Shown here one piece after another: positions 27,866 to 33,236 of a stretch of 33,236 nt of DNA. Position 1 is the first letter of the stretch, and each line of letters opens with the position of its first letter. Made by a program: the position numbers and the translations under genes. Source of the DNA: Treponema sp. (GTDB lineage Bacteria; Spirochaetota; Spirochaetia; Treponematales; Breznakiellaceae); NCBI GenBank assembly GCA_009782495.1, contig WRIX01000004.1, positions 18,033 to 51,268 on the forward strand. The letters are read 5' to 3'. Below the pieces are notes generated by a model. That model did no database searches, was not told the DNA's origin, and worked only from the letters and a program-made list of their open reading frames with translations.

Positions 27866-30331
27866 TTATACGCTCATTATAACAGTAATCTGATTTTCGC
27901 TGCCGGCATTCTGAACGGGAATTTCCGCTCCCGTACTGCCGCAGGTAACGGCCTGGCCGTTTAACAGGCACTCCCCGACACCCTTGCTGATCCCCCGGGG
28001 ATTTTCCACGGTAATAGTATAAACCGCTCCGCGCCATACCCGGCGGACACTGAAAGAAGGCCACGAAGGGGGTATGCAGGGATCGATTTTCAGACTGTCA
28101 AAATCAGGCCGGATTCCCAGAAGATAGCGGGTGGCGGCAAAATAACTCCACCCTGCGGAGCCGGTCATAAAGGGATGGTGAGCCCTGCCAAATGCGCTGT
28201 GATCCGGTCCGGCGATAAACTGGCAGTACATATAAGGTTCCGCCTTGCGGACTTCGATCGTGTCGTTTTGATTGTAAGGACAAAGCGCATCGTAAAATTT
28301 CATTGCCCGGTCCCCCCGGCCAAGAATTGCCTCTGCAGCCCAGGCCCAGGGATTGGGGTGGCTGAATATGGCGGCGTTTTCTTTAAGGCCCTTGTAGACT
28401 CTGGTAACAAAACCAACTTCGTCATCCGGTTCGCTGTAGGCAGGATCGCAGAGTTTAAGACCGTAGGGAGTATAGAGGAATTGATCCACCGCATCCATTG
28501 CCGCCCTGCCATGTTCCGGCGAAGCAGCGCCGGAAAGAACCGCCCAGGTATTGGATTCCATAAATACCCGGCCTTCTTTGCAGTCCGGCGAACCTACGGC
28601 CCTGCCGGATGCGGTAAAACCTCTGGTATACCAGGAACCATTCCACAGTTCCCGTTCACAGCTTTCCCGGACTTTGGCTGCAAGTTCTTCATAACGGGCC
28701 GCATCCCGGCCCAGGCGATGGGCCAGGGCGCAGAAGTGGGTAAGAGCCCAGTGGTGGAGAAACGACACTATAGCGCTTTCACCGCCTCCCAGATTAAGGC
28801 AGTCGTTCCAGTCCGCCCGCAGCCCTTTGCAAATCCCGTGAGGGCCTATTTCTTTGGCGGAAAAATCAAGAATCCGCTTCATGTGATCGTAGACTGTTTC
28901 GTTTGTCCCCTCTCCGGTATCCGGATCAAAGGTATCCGCATAGGGATATTCTTCATCGGCAAAATCAAGGTCTCCGGTTTCCCGAATGTACTCTACTATA
29001 GAAGGAATTAACCACAGTGCATCATCGGCGCAGGTATCGGCAATTCCGTGAATCCGCTGAGATTTTGGTGGAAGGGGTACTACCGTAGGACTTTTAAAAG
29101 CCGGCGCAGCCTGTTTTTCAAACCATTCGGGGCTGAAAAGGTGAATGCCGAAACCGGCGCTGGTAAGTCCCTTAATAAGCTGGACAATCCGTTCCCTGCT
29201 TTTTTCCGGGTTTGAATGGGGGATCATCATGGCATCCTGAGCAGTGTCCCGGTATCCCAGGCCGGTCCGGCCTCCCACTTCGATGAACGAGGCAAAACGG
29301 GAAAAAATCACATTAATTTCCGCCTGATAGAGGTTCCAGATGTTAAGCATGGTGTTCATCCCTTTGTTGGGGGTGGAAACCGACAGCTTTTCCAGTTTTT
29401 GTTTCCAGAAATCTCCCAGGGCATTAAAGGCAGCATCTACCGCAGAAAATGCATTGCTTCCGTACTTGGTTCGCATCCTTTTTCCCGCTTCTCGGTTTCC
29501 TTCGCCCAAAAGAAAGATCAGCCGGGTTTCTTTGTCTGGTTCCAGTTCAACCGTCTGCCGGATGCCGCCGCAGTGGTTTCCTCCCAGTTCGGATGAACCG
29601 GAACAGGCGCCTTTTTCCACGGCAATGGGGTTGGTTTCGCTCCGGTAAGGGCCGATAAAGGCATCCCGAAGACAGTCGAAGCAAGAGGGATCATTGGAGC
29701 TGTCTGTACACTGTCCGTTACAATCCGCTGCAGAGGTAAAATACTGGAAACCTTCGGCTTCGTAAAATAAATCTACTTCTATAATACCGTCTTTGTATGA
29801 TGAGCCAGAGGAATAGAGGCTCATTTGTAAATTCTGATTGTCAATCTGAATATGATGGAAGGAAAATTCCGCATAGCCGAACACACTGAGTTTTCGTTTG
29901 CGATCCGAATTGTTGCGGAGCCGGACATCCCAAATTTCTACCGGGTCTTCCAGTGGTATAAAAAGGGTCTGTTCCCCCCGAATGCCATTATATTCACACT
30001 GATATTTAATGTACGAAAGACCGTGACGGCAGGTATAACGGGCCGAATCGGGGCTTTTGCCCACCGGCTGCCAGGAAAGTGTCCAGTATTCTCCGCTGTC
30101 ATCGTCCCGGATGTAGACATAATGACCGGGCCTGTCCGCTGGGATCCCGTTTGGCCGGAAACGGGTAATCCGGTGGAATTCCGGGCTTTTATAAAAAAGG
30201 TAGCCTCCGGCAGTGTGGTTAAAAACCCCGCATAGTTCCTTAACGCCGATATAGTTAGTCCATGAAACAGGTACATCAATCCGGTCTATTACATATTCCT
30301 GACTGGTTTGATCAAAATAACCGTATTTCAT
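27866..30331 (-). CDS. chbP: N,N'-diacetylchitobiose phosphorylase-like GH94 protein
   Basis: MKYGYFDQTSQEYVIDRIDVPVSWTNYIG...RFASFIEVGGRTGLGYRDTAQDAMMIPH...CKGLRADWNDCLNLGGGESAIVSFLHHW...GFVTRVYKGLKENAAIFSHPNPWAWAAEAILGRGDRAMKFYDALCPYNQND. This resembles the characterised Vibrio enzyme as recalled. Confidence 0.9.
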   Translation of the reverse strand: MKYGYFDQTSQEYVIDRIDVPVSWTNYIGVKELCGVFNHTAGGYLFYKSPEFHRITRFRPNGIPADRPGHYVYIRDDDSGEYWTLSWQPVGKSPDSARYTCRHGLSYIKYQCEYNGIRGEQTLFIPLEDPVEIWDVRLRNNSDRKRKLSVFGYAEFSFHHIQIDNQNLQMSLYSSGSSYKDGIIEVDLFYEAEGFQYFTSAADCNGQCTDSSNDPSCFDCLRDAFIGPYRSETNPIAVEKGACSGSSELGGNHCGGIRQTVELEPDKETRLIFLLGEGNREAGKRMRTKYGSNAFSAVDAAFNALGDFWKQKLEKLSVSTPNKGMNTMLNIWNLYQAEINVIFSRFASFIEVGGRTGLGYRDTAQDAMMIPHSNPEKSRERIVQLIKGLTSAGFGIHLFSPEWFEKQAAPAFKSPTVVPLPPKSQRIHGIADTCADDALWLIPSIVEYIRETGDLDFADEEYPYADTFDPDTGEGTNETVYDHMKRILDFSAKEIGPHGICKGLRADWNDCLNLGGGESAIVSFLHHWALTHFCALAHRLGRDAARYEELAAKVRESCERELWNGSWYTRGFTASGRAVGSPDCKEGRVFMESNTWAVLSGAASPEHGRAAMDAVDQFLYTPYGLKLCDPAYSEPDDEVGFVTRVYKGLKENAAIFSHPNPWAWAAEAILGRGDRAMKFYDALCPYNQNDTIEVRKAEPYMYCQFIAGPDHSAFGRAHHPFMTGSAGWSYFAATRYLLGIRPDFDSLKIDPCIPPSWPSFSVRRVWRGAVYTITVENPRGISKGVGECLLNGQAVTCGSTGAEIPVQNAGSENQITVIMSV

Positions 30332-30379
30332 AAGTACAATGTATCATGTTTTTTCATTTTTTGTGTTATAATTATTGCA

Positions 30380-30408
30380 TTGACAGCCAAATGATGAAAG
30401 ACTATAAT
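30380..30408 (+). promoter_or_regulatory. Consensus sigma70 promoter for the ABC sugar importer
   Basis: TTGACA (30380-30385), 17-nt spacer, TATAAT (30403-30408); SD GGAGG at 30427-30431 before ATG 30438. Confidence 0.8.
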
Positions 30409-30437
30409 TCGACAAAACAAATTTATGGAGGAATTGA

Positions 30438-31784
30438 ATGAATAAAACTGCAAAGTCACTTATCGGTGTTCTTCTTGTCCTGTTGCTGGCGGCAAGCTTT
30501 GTTGCCTGCGGCGGCGGTAAAAAAGACGATGGCATTATTGAACTCACGGTCTTAAACTACATGGACCTGAGCAACCCCGGTTCTATTAACGAAATGAACG
30601 ATGTATGGGAGCGGTTCGAAAAGGCTAATCCGGATATTAGGATTGTCCGTGAAGACCTTTTTGACGAACCATTCCATCAAAAAACGGAAGCTTATGCTGC
30701 TGCCGGCCAAATTCCCGATGTTATCCAATGCTGGCCTTCCGGACGTTCCACCACGCTTCATACCCAACGCCTTTTGAAAGATTTGGCGCCCTTTGTTGCC
30801 AGAGACGGTTTGGCTTCCCAATATACCCCTGTATCTCTGGATCCTTCACAACAGGCAGCAGGCTATCTGGGGATGATCACCCGCGGTATGACAGCAACCA
30901 ATGCGGTTTTTGTAAACATGGAAGTGCTTAATGACTGCGGACTCCAGCCCGCCAAAACCTATTCCGAGCTAATAGCCCAGATGCCGATCCTCAGGGCCAA
31001 AGGGTATGATACGCTTGTAATGTCCACAAATCAAACGTGGGTAATGCAATCCTGCCTTTTCTCTGCAATTGCGGGGCGTTTCTGCGGCGAGGGCTGGGAT
31101 CAGAGGATCCACTCCGGTCAGGCAAAATTTACCGACCCGGATTTTGTGGCAGCCCTGGAATTTGTTAAAAGGATGTATGACGATGGCCTGCTGACTCAGG
31201 CAATGTTTGCTATTGATTACACAGCTGCACCTGCAGACTTAGCCAACAATAAGGCAGCCTACTTAATCGACGGAGACTGGCAGACCGGCGCCTTTATTTC
31301 TACCGGTATGGACTTGCTTACTCCTGAACAACAGAAAAAACTCTTCGTTACCGTATTCCCCGAAATTGATATTCCCGGAGTAAAGATACCGGCCCGGACC
31401 AATACTGTAGTACTGGCCACCGGTTGGGGTATGAACGCCAATATTCCTGCTGGTTCTGCAAAAGAAGAAGCTGCCTGGAGACTGGTTAAATGGCTGGTCG
31501 GCAAAGAATGTGTAAGCTTCTTCCTTGAAAACGGAACCTTTGCTGCCGGTTCCAGGACCGATATTGATGCATCAAGCCTTAAGCTGGAACCTGCGCAGAT
31601 AGCAACCTCAAAACTTGGCGGTGAATATGACGTATCTACGGTAGTTATTGATGCCGCCTTTGAAGGGCCGGTTTACACCCCGCTTAACGATGGCCTGGCA
31701 GCCATTGGTATGGGAACCATGACCCCTCAGCAAGTAGCCTCCGTTACCCAGGCTGCATTTGACAACTGGAAAGCCAGCCAGTAA
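30438..31784 (+). CDS. ABC transporter extracellular sugar-binding lipoprotein (family 1)
   Basis: Lipoprotein signal LLAASFVACGGGKK; LTVLNYMDLSN...VWERFEKANPDIRI...AAGQIPDVIQCWPSG...YLIDGDWQTGAF. Confidence 0.94.
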   Translation: MNKTAKSLIGVLLVLLLAASFVACGGGKKDDGIIELTVLNYMDLSNPGSINEMNDVWERFEKANPDIRIVREDLFDEPFHQKTEAYAAAGQIPDVIQCWPSGRSTTLHTQRLLKDLAPFVARDGLASQYTPVSLDPSQQAAGYLGMITRGMTATNAVFVNMEVLNDCGLQPAKTYSELIAQMPILRAKGYDTLVMSTNQTWVMQSCLFSAIAGRFCGEGWDQRIHSGQAKFTDPDFVAALEFVKRMYDDGLLTQAMFAIDYTAAPADLANNKAAYLIDGDWQTGAFISTGMDLLTPEQQKKLFVTVFPEIDIPGVKIPARTNTVVLATGWGMNANIPAGSAKEEAAWRLVKWLVGKECVSFFLENGTFAAGSRTDIDASSLKLEPAQIATSKLGGEYDVSTVVIDAAFEGPVYTPLNDGLAAIGMGTMTPQQVASVTQAAFDNWKASQ

Positions 31785-31801
31785 AACATTACATTAATGG
31801 A

Positions 31802-31838
31802 TATGTCCGAAGACCGAAGTTCCGGTTTTTCGGACATA
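31802..31838 (+). terminator. Strong intercistronic hairpin between binding protein and permease genes
   Basis: TATGTCCGAA (31802-31811)/TTCGGACATA (31829-31838) perfect 10-bp stem, extended by GACCG/CGGTT with a small bulge. Confidence 0.7.
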
Positions 31839-31863
31839 CCCATTGTTCAGGGGCGGTGTGTGC

Positions 31864-32760
31864 ATGACCAAAAGAAGTGAAGAAAAATTTTCGTATGCCG
31901 TACTGGTTTTACCGGCATTGCTTATTTATCTGGCGGTTGTTACCTTTCCCATTATTTTTTCTATTTTATTGAGCCTTACCAACTACAACGGAGGCAAGGT
32001 TTTTGGAAACCCCAATTTAAAATTTGTTGGTCTTAAAAGTTATATATTTATGCTGACCGAACCAACCGGCGGCTTTTATACCGCGTTAAAAAACAATATG
32101 TTTATCGTTGCCGTATCCGTTTTTGGTCAGATTCCCCTGGGCTTTTTTCTGGCATATTTTCTTAATCAAAAAATGATTAAAGCAAAGAACCTTTTTCAGG
32201 CATTAATATACCTGCCCAATGTAATTTCTCCTATTATTATTGGAATCCTTTTTAGAAGTATTTATTATGGTCAGAATTCGGTTTATATGGATATTGTTCG
32301 TATTTTTAAACCCGAAGCCAATTTTGCTATCAGCAGCCAGCCCATAATTCCCGTGCTGGTAGTAATACTCTGGATGTACACAGGGTTTTATATGATTATC
32401 TTTCTGGCAAACATGCAGCGCATCGATCCGCAAATTCTCGAAGCCGCCAGAATTGACGGCGCTAAAGAAGGGCAGATTCTCACACATATCATATTGCCTG
32501 CACTTTTCGGGGTGATTGTTACCTGCTCAATACTTGCTATTACCGGGTCGCTCCGGGCCTTTGATTTAATTTATGCAATGACCAGCGGAGGCCCGGCAGG
32601 TCTGACACGGGTGCTTTCGCTCTACATGTATTCTATGGCCTTTACAGGAGCGCCAAATTACCCGCTGGCTAATGCCATTTCCACAGTGATGATCCTTATT
32701 AGTTTTATCCTGATAATTGTTGTCAGGGTGGTGGAAAAATTCGTCAGTGTAAAGGAATAG
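31864..32760 (+). CDS. ABC sugar transporter permease (MalF-like)
   Basis: Six-TM profile with EAA-type motif RIDPQILEAARIDGAKEGQILTHIILPAL. The track start 31843 is TTG; ATG 31864 is preferred. Confidence 0.93.
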   Translation: MTKRSEEKFSYAVLVLPALLIYLAVVTFPIIFSILLSLTNYNGGKVFGNPNLKFVGLKSYIFMLTEPTGGFYTALKNNMFIVAVSVFGQIPLGFFLAYFLNQKMIKAKNLFQALIYLPNVISPIIIGILFRSIYYGQNSVYMDIVRIFKPEANFAISSQPIIPVLVVILWMYTGFYMIIFLANMQRIDPQILEAARIDGAKEGQILTHIILPALFGVIVTCSILAITGSLRAFDLIYAMTSGGPAGLTRVLSLYMYSMAFTGAPNYPLANAISTVMILISFILIIVVRVVEKFVSVKE

Positions 32761-32762
32761 GT

Positions 32763-33236
32763 ATGGACGACCGTAATGTTTCTCCGATATTTAAATTTGT
32801 TATTTATTTGATAATGGTATTGTTTGCGATCCTGGCGGTATATCCCATTTTCTGGCTGATCATCCAGTCTTTTAAAACCACCCAGGAATATCTTCTTACA
32901 AATAAATTATCTTTTCCCAAGACATGGTATTTCGCCAACTACCCTTATATCTGGAGGGTGGGGAAGTTTGGCACACTTTTTTTAAACAGTGTATTTTACT
33001 CTTTTGTTACGGTAGGTTCGGTGGTTGTTCTGGCACTTATGGCGGGATTTGCCTTTGCCAAGCTAAATTTTAAAATTACACCGTTTTTGCACGGTCTTTT
33101 TATTATTGGTATACTCCTTACCCTTCAGTCGATCATGGTGCCTCTGTTTCTTATGGTAAACGCTGTAAAGCTTTACAATACCAGGATCGGTGTGCTTATT
33201 CCCTATATCGGCCTGGGGCTTCCCATGGGGGTCTAC
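32763..33236 (+). CDS. ABC sugar transporter permease (MalG-like), truncated by window end
   Basis: Not in the supplied track. ATG 32763 after SD aagga opens MDDRNVSPIFKFVIYLIMVLFAILAVYPIFWLIIQSFKTTQEYLLTNKLSFPKTWYFANYPYIW... with no stop to 33236. Confidence 0.9.
   Translation, partial: MDDRNVSPIFKFVIYLIMVLFAILAVYPIFWLIIQSFKTTQEYLLTNKLSFPKTWYFANYPYIWRVGKFGTLFLNSVFYSFVTVGSVVVLALMAGFAFAKLNFKITPFLHGLFIIGILLTLQSIMVPLFLMVNAVKLYNTRIGVLIPYIGLGLPMGVY

Noticed and set aside
27864-28064. N-terminal extension of the uncharacterised hydrolase-like ORF
   Set aside because: Overlaps the 3' end of chbP; the ATG at 27863 gives a compact gene junction.
28175-29011. 278-aa plus-strand ORF
   Set aside because: Antisense to chbP; a shadow ORF.
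1-33236. CRISPR array, rRNA or tRNA genes, prophage, intact transposase
   Set aside because: No regularly spaced repeats, conserved RNA motifs, phage structural genes or transposase signatures found on reading.

Overview
This window appears to be spirochaete chromosome, probably from a Treponema-like gut organism. That lineage is inferred from protein character and was not computed. Left third (1-17.4 kb): the 3' part of a very large repetitive surface protein with a FlgD-like C-terminal domain, then era, thrH-like, birA, serS, a LEA2-type lipoprotein, a DAHP synthase, a decayed D-mannonate epimerase/LarA-like remnant, an AsmA-family giant, glutamate dehydrogenase, and an orphan class I fumarase/tartrate dehydratase alpha subunit. 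Middle (17.4-20.2 kb): accessory genes, namely a small Cys-containing ORF, a SUMF1/FGE-domain lipoprotein with a striking SD-in-loop hairpin, an AraC/GyrI-like regulator and an AT-rich GNAT gene. Right (20.2-33.2 kb): a DeoR regulator, a compact radical-SAM activase and a glycyl radical enzyme of the GCVE (non-PFL) type; a small membrane protein with an HExxH motif; two strongly structured intergenic inverted-repeat elements; and a chitooligosaccharide-type locus (GH20, an uncharacterised TIM-barrel-like protein, a GH94 N,N'-diacetylchitobiose phosphorylase, and an ABC sugar importer whose second permease runs off the window). The best candidates for undescribed biology are the GRE/activase pair of unknown substrate, the uncharacterised hydrolase-like protein beside chbP, the HEQGH membrane protein followed by structured elements, and the SUMF1 leader hairpin. 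No rRNA, tRNA, CRISPR array or intact transposase was recognised. All calls come from reading the sequence; no searches were run.
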